From the NCBI GenBank assembly GCA_017461775.1, contig JAFTXD010000019.1, positions 1-63,711 of the forward strand: DNA of 63,711 nucleotides. Reading direction: 5' to 3'. The notes under the pieces are model-generated. The model made no database searches, had not been told where the DNA came from, and worked only from the letters and a program-made list of their open reading frames with translations. Within the stretch, counting starts at the first letter, position 1. Each line of letters starts with the position of its first letter. The translations under genes were made by a program, and so were the position numbers. Below, piece by piece: positions 7,355-16,065 of the stretch. This stretch comes from Lachnospiraceae bacterium. GTDB lineage: Bacteria > Bacillota > Clostridia > Lachnospirales > Lachnospiraceae.

Positions 7355-8605
7355 ATGGTAGTACAGCACAATTTAACAGCAATGAACTCTAACAGAATGT
7401 TAGGAATCACAACAGGATCACAGGCAAAGTCCACAGAGAAGTTATCTTCCGGTTATAAGATTAACCGTGCGGCAGATGATGCAGCTGGTCTTTCTATTTC
7501 TGAAAAAATGAGAAAGCAGATCAGAGGTCTTACTCAGGCTTCTTTAAACGCACAGGATGGTATTTCTGCAGTGCAGACCGCGGAAGGTGCTTTAAATGAA
7601 GTACAGGATATGCTTCAGAGAATGAACGAGCTGGCAGTTAAGGCTGCAAACGGAACCATGTCTGAGGACGACAGAGGATACGTTCAGGACGAAATCGATC
7701 AGTTAGTTACCGAGATTGATCGTGTAGCTACTACTACGAAGTTCAATGAGTCTTACTTACTTAAGGGTGTTAGCTCAAATGATGAGCCAGGCGAGTTGAC
7801 TTATGCAGATGCAACAGCGGCTCTTACAGAGGCTAATATTGATGAGGCTACAGGTAAGGGCACTATTGATATTACCAGAGCAACAGCAGCATCAACTGTT
7901 GATGAAAGTGGTACGGATACCAAGGACAAGGGAACTTACAAGCTGGATACTGTTGAGGTAAATGGAAAGACATTTGGCTACATTTACGATATTACAGCAG
8001 ACACAACCGCTGGTGAAAATTTTACTAATGATATTGCAATTGCAGATGCTGAAGATTCAGCTGAGGATGGGGTGTTTACATCCGAGGAAGAAATGCTTGA
8101 AGCTGTAAAGAATGAGTTGAATGCAACTAAGTTAGTAAAGTCTGTTTCTGTGGATGGAGATGAGATTAAAGTAGAGGCATTCGCCGATAAGAATGATGCT
8201 CTTAACTTCAGCTTACACGTAGGCGCAGACTCTACCGAAGATAACAAGATTGAAATCGAAATCTCTATGATGAGTGCTCGTGGTCTTGGTGTAAATGGTA
8301 TCCGCGTAGATGGTGATGATGATACTAATGCAACCGCAGCTATCGATACTATCGCAGAAGCAATCCAGATGGTATCCACCCAGCGTTCTGCTCTCGGTGC
8401 TGTTCAGAACCGGTTAGAGCACACCATCGCTAACTTAGACAACGTTGTAGAGAACACTACCGCAGCTGAGAGCCAGATTCGTGATACCGATATGGCAACC
8501 GAAATGGTTAAGTACTCTAACAACAACATCCTTGCTCAGGCTGGTCAGTCTATGCTTGCACAGGCGAATCAGGCAAATCAGGGTGTACTTAGCTTACTTG
8601 GCTAA
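7355..8605 (+). CDS. Flagellin
   Basis: The 416-residue protein is the flagellar filament subunit. The conserved N-terminal D0/D1 region covers residues 1-140 (VVQHNLTAMNSNRML, LSSGYKINRAADDAAGLSISE, IRGLTQASLNAQDG) and the C-terminal D1/D0 covers about 330-416 (STQRSALGAVQNRLEHTI, AESQIRDTDMATEMV, ending in LSLLG). The middle, residues 145-325, is acidic and rich in Asp, Glu and Thr; it is the surface-exposed variable region. The start ATG 7355 follows GGAGGTAAAATTAT. A CsrA-type hairpin lies in the leader and a terminator follows at 8656. No other flagellar gene is in the window, so this is an isolated filament locus. Confidence 0.96.
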   Translation: MVVQHNLTAMNSNRMLGITTGSQAKSTEKLSSGYKINRAADDAAGLSISEKMRKQIRGLTQASLNAQDGISAVQTAEGALNEVQDMLQRMNELAVKAANGTMSEDDRGYVQDEIDQLVTEIDRVATTTKFNESYLLKGVSSNDEPGELTYADATAALTEANIDEATGKGTIDITRATAASTVDESGTDTKDKGTYKLDTVEVNGKTFGYIYDITADTTAGENFTNDIAIADAEDSAEDGVFTSEEEMLEAVKNELNATKLVKSVSVDGDEIKVEAFADKNDALNFSLHVGADSTEDNKIEIEISMMSARGLGVNGIRVDGDDDTNATAAIDTIAEAIQMVSTQRSALGAVQNRLEHTIANLDNVVENTTAAESQIRDTDMATEMVKYSNNNILAQAGQSMLAQANQANQGVLSLLG

Positions 8606-8655
8606 TCCGGTTAACAGTTTATAAACGAATAGTGTGAACAAACCATAAAGCGAAG

Positions 8656-8681
8656 AACCGGGGATTTCCCCGGTTTCTTTG
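8656..8681 (+). terminator. Intrinsic terminator after flagellin
   Basis: AACCGGGG (8656-8663), loop ATTT, CCCCGGTT (8668-8675), followed by TCTTTG. Confidence 0.8.
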
Positions 8682-8721
8682 CGTACAAAAGATGAGATGG
8701 GTAGTAAAATAGAGAAAAGAA

Positions 8722-8750
8722 TTGACGTAATGTGTTAAGTATGCTAAACT
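8722..8750 (+). promoter_or_regulatory. Promoter of the first Rpn-family locus
   Basis: TTGACG (8722-8727), a 17-base spacer and TAAACT (8745-8750). Transcription would begin near 8757 and give a leader of about 139 nt. Confidence 0.65.
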
Positions 8751-8756
8751 ATACTC

Positions 8757-8895
8757 AAAAGTGAAGTCTTGGTCCTGTCTGGCAGCATCGCTGCATTCTA
8801 TGACAATTCTGTCGCAGCTTGGGAGTCCTGCATAATCACGAGAAAATACAATATGCAGGAGCGGTGTTGGCCTCCTGTGGAATAGGAGGCTGTGT
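8757..8895 (+). ncRNA. Structured leader RNA of the first Rpn-family gene (copy A)
   Basis: Successive hairpins are visible: GCAG/CTGC at 8782-8794; TGAC-AATTCT-GTCG at 8801-8814; a 9-bp stem TCCTGCATA/TATGCAGGA at 8826-8860; and GCCTCCT (8870-8876) with AGGAGGC (8884-8890), which buries the Shine-Dalgarno AGGAGG of the gene starting at 8896. CTCCTG at 8872-8877 can instead pair with CAGGAG at 8856-8861, so the ribosome site could be opened by refolding. The first two hairpins recur upstream of the second Rpn-family gene at 39875-39918, with a compensatory change in one base pair. I do not recognise it as a named riboswitch. Confidence 0.55.
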
Positions 8896-9744
8896 ATGTC
8901 ACAGGAGAAGAAGACTATCTTAGATGGTCTGAATTTGGTGGATAAATTTTTGTTTGATGAAGCCATTGCGGATAAAGAGGTATTTGAAGCAATTGCGTCC
9001 ATAGTCACGGCAGAGCGTGTGGTGTTGAAGGAATCTCCTCATGTGGAGAAGGAGGAGGGTATATCCCCGGAGCTTCGAACCATCCGGCTGGATGTGTTTG
9101 GTACCACAGAGGAGGAAAGACTCCTGCTTATGGAAATGCAGAAGAAAAATACCTATAACATCCCCAAGCGGAGCCGTTACTATTTGGGGATGACGGATGT
9201 ATCCTTACTGTCGCCGGGAGAGGCAGATTTTAATAAATTAAATGATGTCTGTTTGGTGTTTATTGCACCTTTTGACATTTTTGGCAGAGGACTGTACCGT
9301 TATACCTTTGAGGGTGTCTGCCGGGAGTGCCCGGATTTAAAGCTAAACGATGGGGCACTTAGGATATTTATCAATACCAAGGGAAAGAATAGAGAGGATT
9401 TTTCACAAGAATTTCTGGATTTTTGTGATTATGTAACGGAAAGTAGCGATGAGGTTGTAGCGCGAAGCGAAAGTGAGAAGATGAAAAAGAATCATCACCG
9501 CGTGAAAGAGATTCGTGCAGCAGAGAAGATGGGGGTAAATGCTATGCAGAGATGGGAAGAACTCGCGTATGCGAAGGATGAAGGTCGTGCAGAGGGGCGT
9601 GCCGTAGGGTTGGAGTTAGGTCTTAAAAGTCTGGTAAATATGGCAAAGGCATTTTGTAGTGACTTTGAAACAATATACAGAATGGTGATTGGGAATGAAG
9701 GCTACGAAAATGTCACAAGAGAGCATGTAATGAAATATTTATAA
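8896..9744 (+). CDS. Rpn-family PD-(D/E)XK nuclease (transposase-like)
   Basis: Rpn proteins are PD-(D/E)XK endonucleases that stimulate recombination and are often annotated as putative transposases. The 282-residue protein has the family opening DGLNLVDKFLFDEAIADKEVFEAI, the active-site pattern IRLDVF...LLLMEMQ (Asp, then E-x-Q) near residues 65-85, and IPKRSRYY, VCLVFIAPFDIFG and ALRIFINTKG. The C-terminal third is helical and charged. The start ATG 8896 follows AGGAGG by six bases, but that site lies inside a hairpin of the leader. Downstream is an unrelated peptidase gene with its own start signals. Activity is unproven; the substrate is unknown. Confidence 0.82.
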   Translation: MSQEKKTILDGLNLVDKFLFDEAIADKEVFEAIASIVTAERVVLKESPHVEKEEGISPELRTIRLDVFGTTEEERLLLMEMQKKNTYNIPKRSRYYLGMTDVSLLSPGEADFNKLNDVCLVFIAPFDIFGRGLYRYTFEGVCRECPDLKLNDGALRIFINTKGKNREDFSQEFLDFCDYVTESSDEVVARSESEKMKKNHHRVKEIRAAEKMGVNAMQRWEELAYAKDEGRAEGRAVGLELGLKSLVNMAKAFCSDFETIYRMVIGNEGYENVTREHVMKYL

Positions 9745-9828
9745 ATTGTGAGCTGGATTTAATAAAACTTTTAGGGATAGCTATCACAAGTTGTGTTATA
9801 CTATGAGCATAATATGGGAGGTGCAGTT

Positions 9829-10518
9829 ATGTTCGGATATTATTTTGACCCCACATACATTTTGGTGCTGATAGGTGTGGTTATCAGCTTGTTGGCATCC
9901 TGGGGAGTGAAGAGTACATTTGCAAAGTATAGTAAGGTACGGAATTCGTATGGTTTGACGGCCATGGAGGTTGCTGAGCGTATTTTACATGATGCAGGGA
10001 TATATGATGTAGGCATTGAGCAGGTGGCAGGTGATTTGACGGATCACTATTCGCCGAATGAAAAGGTGCTGCGTCTTTCGTCCACGGTGTGTCATTCTAC
10101 ATCCGTGGCTGCTATCGGTGTGGCAGCTCATGAGTGCGGGCACGCCATTCAGCATGCTAATGGTTATGCGCCCATTAAGGTGCGTAATGCCATTGTACCT
10201 GTGGTGAATATCGGGCAGCAGTTGTCTATTCCGCTGATTATGCTGGGATTGGTGCTGAGTATGACGGGGTTGGTGAATATTGGTATTATCCTGTTTTCTT
10301 TCGTACTTATTTTCCAGGTAGTGACTCTTCCGGTGGAGTTTAATGCTTCCGGTAGAGCGCTGGCTATTTTGCGGGACAGAAGCTTTTTAGGGGACGAGGA
10401 GCTGAAAGGGGCGAAAGCAGTGCTTACCGCAGCTGCGCTTACCTATGTTGCCGCAGTGATTTCTTCTGCATTGCAGCTGCTTAGACTTGTATTATTGTCC
10501 AGACGTAGAGATGATTAA
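9829..10518 (+). CDS. Zinc metallopeptidase, YugP family
   Basis: A 229-residue membrane protein with the gluzincin motif HECGHAIQH near residue 105. One N-terminal membrane segment (YILVLIGVVISLLASWGV) precedes the peptidase part, and two or three hydrophobic segments follow it (NIGQQLSIPLIMLGLVLSM, NIGIILFSFVLIFQVVTLPVEFNAS). This is the YugP/PF04298 arrangement. The family's physiological substrate is not established. The start is ATG 9829, behind GGGAGGTG; an in-frame ATG at 9793 lacks a ribosome site. It is a single-gene unit ending in a strong terminator. Confidence 0.88.
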   Translation: MFGYYFDPTYILVLIGVVISLLASWGVKSTFAKYSKVRNSYGLTAMEVAERILHDAGIYDVGIEQVAGDLTDHYSPNEKVLRLSSTVCHSTSVAAIGVAAHECGHAIQHANGYAPIKVRNAIVPVVNIGQQLSIPLIMLGLVLSMTGLVNIGIILFSFVLIFQVVTLPVEFNASGRALAILRDRSFLGDEELKGAKAVLTAAALTYVAAVISSALQLLRLVLLSRRRDD

Positions 10519-10524
10519 ACCGGG

Positions 10525-10551
10525 CCGGTCACGAAAGTGACCGGTTTTTTT
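10525..10551 (+). terminator. Intrinsic terminator
   Basis: CCGGTCAC (10525-10532), tetraloop GAAA, GTGACCGG (10537-10544) and a run of seven T. Confidence 0.93.
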
Positions 10552-10648
10552 ATGCTCGCATCTTAAAGGTTTCTTAAAAAAATCCCCTATTTATTGTTAA
10601 TCACTTTTTTTGTATACTAAACCTAAGCTACTGAAGGAGGATAAGAGA

Positions 10649-11341
10649 TTGTACAATATCTTAATTTGTGATGATGAGCAGGACATTGTAAATGCCCTGA
10701 AAATATACTTAACAGACCCAAACTATACCTTTTATGAGGCAAATGACGGTATGGCGGCAGTAAAGCAGGTGGAACAGAATGACATTCACCTCATTTTGCT
10801 GGATATCATGATGCCCAAGATGGATGGCATACAGGCCATGATGAAGATTCGACAAATCAGCAATGTGCCCGTGATTTTGCTTACGGCAAAGAGTGAGGAT
10901 ACGGATAAGATTCTGGGACTGAATGCGGGAGCGGATGATTATATCACCAAGCCCTTCAAGCCCATGGAGGTTATTGCCAGAGTCAAATCCCAGCTTCGCA
11001 GATACATGCAGTTGGGCGGCGGAACTCAGCCGGCAAGCACCATACAGATTGGCGGAATCGTGCTGGATGATGAAAGCCGCAGTGTGACGGTGGATGGAGA
11101 AGCAGTGTCCTTTACGCCTACGGAGTATGACATTTTGAAGCTCCTTATGGAGAATCCGGGGAAGGTATTTTCCCCCAGAGAAATCTATCAGAAGGTATGG
11201 AAGGGGGACCCCTTTGGCGGCGAAGGAACGGTGGCGGTACATATCCGGCACGTAAGAGAAAAGATTGAGATTAACCCCGCAGAGCCCAGGTATTTGAAGG
11301 TGGTTTGGGGACAGGGCTACAAGATTGAAAACAAACACTAA
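10649..11341 (+). CDS. OmpR-family response regulator (TTG start)
   Basis: A 230-residue DNA-binding response regulator. The receiver domain (1-120) has the acidic pair ICDDEQD, the phospho-acceptor Asp in LLDIMMPKMDG, Thr in LLTAKSE and Lys in ITKPFKP. The winged-helix effector (135-230) has FTPTEYDILKLLMENPGKVFSPREIYQKVW and VAVHIRHVREKIE. The likely start is TTG 10649, because AAGGAGG at 10634-10640 is spaced eight bases from it and it begins just before the conserved YNILICDDE; the ATG at 10610 lies before any ribosome site. TATACT at 10613-10618 could be the -10 box. It pairs with the histidine kinase 113 bases downstream. Confidence 0.9.
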   Translation: MYNILICDDEQDIVNALKIYLTDPNYTFYEANDGMAAVKQVEQNDIHLILLDIMMPKMDGIQAMMKIRQISNVPVILLTAKSEDTDKILGLNAGADDYITKPFKPMEVIARVKSQLRRYMQLGGGTQPASTIQIGGIVLDDESRSVTVDGEAVSFTPTEYDILKLLMENPGKVFSPREIYQKVWKGDPFGGEGTVAVHIRHVREKIEINPAEPRYLKVVWGQGYKIENKH

Positions 11342-11443
11342 GGTTTGAAAAGACCAAACCTAAGTGTTTGTAAGTTTCAATCAGGGAATTTGCCCCAAAG
11401 GGGCAAAGTTCCATGGTCGAAAAGATTTCCTGATAAGGAGCAG
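11341..11443 (+). promoter_or_regulatory. Hairpins between response regulator and kinase genes
   Basis: AGGTTTG (from 11341, overlapping the stop codon) pairs with CAAACCT, ending at 11361. TTTGCCCC (11389-11396) pairs with GGGGCAAA (11400-11407), extended by GGAA and GTTCC on the outside. Neither stem has a T-run, so these are more likely stability or processing elements than terminators. They separate the two genes of one operon. Confidence 0.45.
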
Positions 11444-11454
11444 AAGGAGAAGAG

Positions 11455-13299
11455 ATGAAGAAAAAGGGACGGTTTAGTTATAGTTTATTTGCTAAGAGTC
11501 TGGCGTTTATTCTGTTGGTACTTAGCTTAATTGTGGGAGTGGTTGGAGCGTTTGGTCTGGCAGCATGTGCGGAGGAGGGCTTTTACAGTAAGCCTTTTAA
11601 TATCATTATTAAAGAACGCTTTGATATGATTGGTTTTAATGAAGGTATACAGATATTAGACAATTTTGTGGAGTTTGGCGAGGAAAACGTGATAAGCCTC
11701 TACGAAGATACAAATTTGCGCTTCATGATATATGATGGTGAAGGGAATTTACTGCTTTCCTCTGTGGAGGAAGAGGAAAGCTACATGTGGAGTAGCTCGA
11801 ACAGCTATATGTGGATTGAAAATCTGCGTGTAGATATGTATTTGCTGGACGGATTGAATGAGTATGATGAGTGGTTCAGAGTGTACAATCTGTACCTGCT
11901 ATTGATGAATGTTTGTGAGATTGGTTTGGTGATAGTGCCCATAGCGCTACTTCTTAGCATTTGCCTGTTCATTTACCTGATGAATGTATCTGGTAAGCAC
12001 TATGGGGAGGAGGAGCCAAGGTGCTGCGTCTTTGCACGGATTCCCACGGATATACTCTATCTGGGGATGTTCCTAATCGTTGTATTTGCTGTGTATGTAT
12101 TTGATGATTTGTACTGGGACAATGGGGCGGAGCTGGTGGCAGGAATCGCCATTGGTGTAGGGCTGGTTGCACTGTTTATCGCGGCATGTGTTTTCCTTGC
12201 GGAGAAGCTGAAAACCCGTACCTTTTGGAAAAACAGTGTGTGTGGATACATTTTTATGTCGTTAAAGAAGCTGTGCATATTTTTCTATAAGGGTATTTGC
12301 AAGCTGCCCTCCATGCCGGTGGTATCTCTTGTATTTGTATTAATCTGCTTTGGAGAATTAATAGGGCTTTTGGCGTTGCATGGATATCATAGAGAACTTT
12401 TGGTGTTTATATGGTTCATTGAGAAAATAGTGCTGGCAGTTGTGGTATTCTATGTGGCTTATGTACTTGGGCTTTTACAGGATGGAGCAAGGGAACTGGC
12501 GGCAGGCAATCTGACCAAGCAGATGGATACCTCCAAAATGCTTTGGGTATTTAAGGAGCATGGGGAGAATCTGAACAAAATCAGTGAGGGTATGAGCAAG
12601 GCGGTGGATGAGAGAATAAAGAGCGAGCGTATGAAAACGGAGCTCATCACAAATGTGTCCCATGATATTAAGACCCCGCTGACTTCGATAATTAATTATG
12701 CGGATTTGATTTCTAAGGAGGAAACGGACAATCCGGTTATCAAGGAATACAGCGAGGTACTGTACAGGCAGTCAAACCGTCTGCGCAGACTGACTGAGAA
12801 TCTGGTAGAGGCCTCCAAGGCATCCACCGGTAATGTGGAAGTGAATCTTTCCCCGTGTGAGGTGGGGGTACTGCTTGCCCAGACAGTGGGAGAATTCGAG
12901 CAGCGTCTGGAGGAAAAAGGAATGACCCTGGTGACCAAGCAGCCTGAGGATCCCATCCTGATTCTGGCGGACGGCAAGCATCTTTGGCGTGTATTTGACA
13001 ACCTGATGAACAATATCTGCAAGTACGCTCAGGATGGCACCAGAGTGTACCTTAGTGTAGAAGAGCAGGGAGATGATGCGAAGATTATCTTCAAGAATAT
13101 ATCCAACTATCAGTTGGATATCAGCAGTGATGAACTGATGGAGCGTTTTGTCCGCGGTGACAGCTCCAGACATACCGAAGGGAATGGCCTTGGCCTTTCC
13201 ATCGCAAGAAGTCTGACCGATGTACAGAATGGGCACATGGAGATTGTGGTGGATGGTGATCTGTTTAAGGTAATTCTTACCTTCCCGAAGATTCAATAG
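11455..13299 (+). CDS. Sensor histidine kinase of a two-component system
   Basis: A 614-residue membrane kinase. Membrane segments lie near residues 13-35, 145-175, 200-220, 225-250 and 285-340, so it has more membrane spans than a simple VanS-type kinase. An extracellular sensor of about 110 residues follows the first segment. The dimerisation/phospho-acceptor box is TNVSHDIKTPLTSIINYADLI (His near residue 402). The ATPase domain has the N-box FDNLMNNICKYA, FVRGD and the G-box NGLGLSIA. The partner is the response regulator at 10649. The signal is not evident. Start ATG 11455 follows AGGAGAAGAG. Confidence 0.92.
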   Translation: MKKKGRFSYSLFAKSLAFILLVLSLIVGVVGAFGLAACAEEGFYSKPFNIIIKERFDMIGFNEGIQILDNFVEFGEENVISLYEDTNLRFMIYDGEGNLLLSSVEEEESYMWSSSNSYMWIENLRVDMYLLDGLNEYDEWFRVYNLYLLLMNVCEIGLVIVPIALLLSICLFIYLMNVSGKHYGEEEPRCCVFARIPTDILYLGMFLIVVFAVYVFDDLYWDNGAELVAGIAIGVGLVALFIAACVFLAEKLKTRTFWKNSVCGYIFMSLKKLCIFFYKGICKLPSMPVVSLVFVLICFGELIGLLALHGYHRELLVFIWFIEKIVLAVVVFYVAYVLGLLQDGARELAAGNLTKQMDTSKMLWVFKEHGENLNKISEGMSKAVDERIKSERMKTELITNVSHDIKTPLTSIINYADLISKEETDNPVIKEYSEVLYRQSNRLRRLTENLVEASKASTGNVEVNLSPCEVGVLLAQTVGEFEQRLEEKGMTLVTKQPEDPILILADGKHLWRVFDNLMNNICKYAQDGTRVYLSVEEQGDDAKIIFKNISNYQLDISSDELMERFVRGDSSRHTEGNGLGLSIARSLTDVQNGHMEIVVDGDLFKVILTFPKIQ

Positions 13300-13304
13300 T
13301 TTAC

Positions 13305-13336
13305 AAGACCTTGGCGTAGACGCCAGGGTCTTTTTT
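13305..13336 (+). terminator. Intrinsic terminator after the kinase gene
   Basis: AAGACCTTGGCG (13305-13316), loop TAGA, CGCCAGGGTCTT (13321-13332), then TTTTG. Confidence 0.88.
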
Positions 13337-13352
13337 GTGCTATGATGAATTT

Positions 13353-14006
13353 ATGAATGTACGAAATTATCAAAAAGAACTGGATAAATTAATAGAGAAG
13401 CTGAAAAGAGATGGTGGAGAGCCAAGGCACCTGGTACTGCACAGCTGTTGTGCACCCTGCAGCAGCTATTGTCTGGAGTATCTGAGTCAGTATTTTCGGA
13501 TTACGGTGTTTTATTATAATCCGAACATTACTCTGGAGCCGGAGTATCGTCACCGGGTGGAGGAGCAAAAGCGCTTGATTGCAGCCTATAATGCCAAAGG
13601 GGATAAATATCTTATCGATATTGTGGAAGGGGACTATGAGCCGGGATTGTTTTTGGAGCTTTCCAAAGGGCTGGAGGATTGTCCCGAAGGAGGAGAGCGG
13701 TGTTTTAAGTGCTTCCGCATGCGTCTGGAAAAGACGGCAGAGCTTGCAAAGGAGCTAAAAGCAGACTACTTCGCGACCACGCTGACCATCAGTCCTCTGA
13801 AAAATGCCCAGAAGCTGAATGAAATCGGGGAAGAATTAAGTAAGTCCTATGGTGTGCCATGGCTTCCCTCTGATTTTAAGAAAAGGAATGGATACAAGCG
13901 TTCGGTGGAGCTGTCCGCGGAGTATGATTTGTACCGCCAGGATTACTGCGGCTGTGGCTTTTCCAAAGCAGAATCTTTGAAAAGAGCACAGAAAACCCCG
14001 GATTGA
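13353..14006 (+). CDS. queH: Epoxyqueuosine reductase QueH
   Basis: QueH reduces epoxyqueuosine to queuosine in tRNA, the non-orthologous replacement for QueG. The 217-residue protein has the CxxC-type pair HSCCAPCSSYC near residue 25, GGERCFKCFRMRLEKTA near 110, TTLTISPLKN and the C-terminal YCGCGFS; these cysteines bind the iron-sulfur cluster. I place the start at ATG 13353, which gives the MNVRNYQKELD opening usual in related proteins; ATG 13335 is also in frame. No clear ribosome site is visible and TATGAT at 13341-13346 could be a -10 box so close that the transcript would be nearly leaderless. The functional partner tgt is at 48983-50116. Confidence 0.93.
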   Translation: MNVRNYQKELDKLIEKLKRDGGEPRHLVLHSCCAPCSSYCLEYLSQYFRITVFYYNPNITLEPEYRHRVEEQKRLIAAYNAKGDKYLIDIVEGDYEPGLFLELSKGLEDCPEGGERCFKCFRMRLEKTAELAKELKADYFATTLTISPLKNAQKLNEIGEELSKSYGVPWLPSDFKKRNGYKRSVELSAEYDLYRQDYCGCGFSKAESLKRAQKTPD

Positions 14007-14084
14007 TACTTGCCAGAAATTGGGGGATGGGGTATATTAAAGGTTAGCGTATTTGTTTGTATTTATTGTAGAAAGGACTTTCCT

Positions 14085-15851
14085 ATGAAGAAGTTATTAG
14101 AATTAATTTCCGATGAGATGCAGCAGGCTTTTGAAGCTGCTGGTTATAAAAAAGAGCTGGGCAGAGTGACCGTTTCTAACAGACCGGATCTTTGCGAATA
14201 CCAGTGTAATGGTGCCATGGCAGGTGCCAAGGAGTACAAGAAGGCTCCGATTATGATTGCGAATGAAGTGGCAGAAAAGCTCTCTGGCAGTAAGGTGTTT
14301 TCCGAAGTGACCGCAGTAATGCCGGGCTTCCTCAACTTAAAGCTTACCGAGAGTTTCTTGGCGGAGTACTTAAAGGGGATGGCAGAGGATGAGAAATTCG
14401 GTCTGGAGATGCCGGAGAATCCCAAGATGATTATTGTGGACTACGGCGGAGCGAATGTAGCAAAGCCTCTTCACGTAGGACATATCCGTGCAGCTGTTAT
14501 CGGCGAAAGTATCAAGCGAATCAGCCGCTATGCAGGTCATGAGGTCATTGGTGATGTGCATCTGGGGGACTGGGGTTTACAGATGGGCCTTGTTATCTGC
14601 GGTGTGCAGGAGAGAATGCCGGAGCTGGTATATTTTGATGAAAGCTATGAAGGTGAATATCCTACAGAAGCGCCGTTCACCATTTCCGAGCTGGAGGAGA
14701 TTTATCCTGCAGCCAGCGCAAAGTCCAAGGCGGACCCTGATTTCAAGGCAAAGGCTATGGAAGCAACCTTTAAGCTCCAGAGCGGCCAGCCGGGATATCG
14801 TGCACTTTGGAAGCACATTTTAAATGTATCTGTGACAGATTTAAAGAAGAACTATGGCAGTTTAAATGTAGAGTTTGATTTATGGAAGGGCGAAAGTGAT
14901 GTGCATGAGCTGATTCCGGAGATGGTACAGCTGATGAAGGACGGCGGACATGCTTACATTTCTGACGGTGCTCTGGTAGTGGATGTAAAGGAAGAGACCG
15001 ATACCAAGGAAATGCCTCCTTGTATGATTTTAAAGTCCGACGGAGCATCCCTCTACAATACCACCGACCTTGCGACCATTTTGGAGCGTAAGAGACTATA
15101 TAACCCGGATGAAATCATCTATGTAGTGGATAAGCGTCAGGATTTGTACTTTGAGCAAGTATTCCGCTGCGCGAAGAAGACCGGCCTTGTGGATGATAAA
15201 ACTGCATTAAAATTCGTAGGCTTTGGTACCATGAACGGCAAGGATGGCAAGCCATTCAAGACCCGTGACGGTGGTGTAATGCGCTTAGAAAACCTGATTA
15301 AGAATACCAGGGACGAGATGTTCCAGAAGATTATGGAAAGCCGTCCGATGGACGAAGAGGAAGCAAAGGATACCGCTGGTAAGGTGGCAGTTTCGGCACT
15401 TATTTACTGTGACTTATCCAATCAGGCATCCAAGGACTATATCTTCGATTTGGAGAGATTTACTTCTTTTGAAGGAGATACCGGCCCGTACCTTCTGTAC
15501 ACCATCGTGCGTATGAAGTCCATTTTGAATAAGTATGTGGAGCAGGGCGGAAGTCTGGAAGGCTTAGAGCTTGCAGAAGCGCAGAACAGCTCTGAAAAGG
15601 GTCTGATGATGCAGCTGGCAGGCTTCAATGCCATGATGGCAAATGCAGCTGAGGAAATCGCTCCTCACAAAGTATGTGCATTTATTTACGATACCGCAAA
15701 TGCGTTTAATCATTTCTACCATGAAACCAAGATTTTGGGCGAAGAGGATGAAAACAGAAAGAAGGGTCTGATTGCGCTTCTTTCCTTCACAAAGAATGTG
15801 ATGGAAACCTGCCTTTCCGTGCTGGCAATCGAAGCACCGGAGCATATGTAA
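14085..15851 (+). CDS. argS: Arginyl-tRNA synthetase
   Basis: ArgRS charges tRNA-Arg with arginine. The 588-residue class I enzyme has the N-terminal additional domain, the HIGH-type box AKPLHVGHIRAAVIGES near residue 130, GDVHLGDWGLQMG, FVGFGTMNGKDGKPFKTRDGGVMRLENLI in place of KMSKS, and the C-terminal anticodon-binding DALR domain (GPYLLYTIVRM) ending in APEHM. The start ATG 14085 follows GAAAGGA; earlier in-frame codons back to 14010 add an unconserved stretch. It is a monocistronic gene followed by a tRNA pair. Confidence 0.95.
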   Translation: MKKLLELISDEMQQAFEAAGYKKELGRVTVSNRPDLCEYQCNGAMAGAKEYKKAPIMIANEVAEKLSGSKVFSEVTAVMPGFLNLKLTESFLAEYLKGMAEDEKFGLEMPENPKMIIVDYGGANVAKPLHVGHIRAAVIGESIKRISRYAGHEVIGDVHLGDWGLQMGLVICGVQERMPELVYFDESYEGEYPTEAPFTISELEEIYPAASAKSKADPDFKAKAMEATFKLQSGQPGYRALWKHILNVSVTDLKKNYGSLNVEFDLWKGESDVHELIPEMVQLMKDGGHAYISDGALVVDVKEETDTKEMPPCMILKSDGASLYNTTDLATILERKRLYNPDEIIYVVDKRQDLYFEQVFRCAKKTGLVDDKTALKFVGFGTMNGKDGKPFKTRDGGVMRLENLIKNTRDEMFQKIMESRPMDEEEAKDTAGKVAVSALIYCDLSNQASKDYIFDLERFTSFEGDTGPYLLYTIVRMKSILNKYVEQGGSLEGLELAEAQNSSEKGLMMQLAGFNAMMANAAEEIAPHKVCAFIYDTANAFNHFYHETKILGEEDENRKKGLIALLSFTKNVMETCLSVLAIEAPEHM

Positions 15852-15901
15852 TATTGCATATATTGTTTGAAAAAAATATAAAACTTTTTTGGAAAAAGTT
15901 G

Positions 15902-15930
15902 TTGACAAATGCAAGCTACTGTTGTAATAT
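15902..15930 (+). promoter_or_regulatory. Promoter of the tRNA-Val/tRNA-Met unit
   Basis: TTGACA (15902-15907), 17-base spacer, TAATAT (15925-15930), 33 bases before the first tRNA. Confidence 0.8.
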
Positions 15931-15962
15931 AAACAAGTCGGTTGCGACAGTAGCTTTTAAGC

Positions 15963-16035
15963 GGGGTCTTAGCTCAGCTGGGAGAGCATCTGCCTTACAA
16001 GCAGAGGGTCATAGGTTCGAGCCCTATAGGCCCCA
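15963..16035 (+). tRNA. tRNA-Val (anticodon TAC)
   Basis: Complete cloverleaf: acceptor GGGGTCT with AGGCCCC, D-arm GCTCAGCTGGGAGAGC, anticodon stem TCTGC/GCAGA with loop CTTACAA, T-arm ATAGG-TTCGAGC-CCTAT, discriminator A. CCA is not encoded. Confidence 0.95.
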
Positions 16036-16065
16036 TCAAAACTTTAAAAGCTCACAACTTTATAT

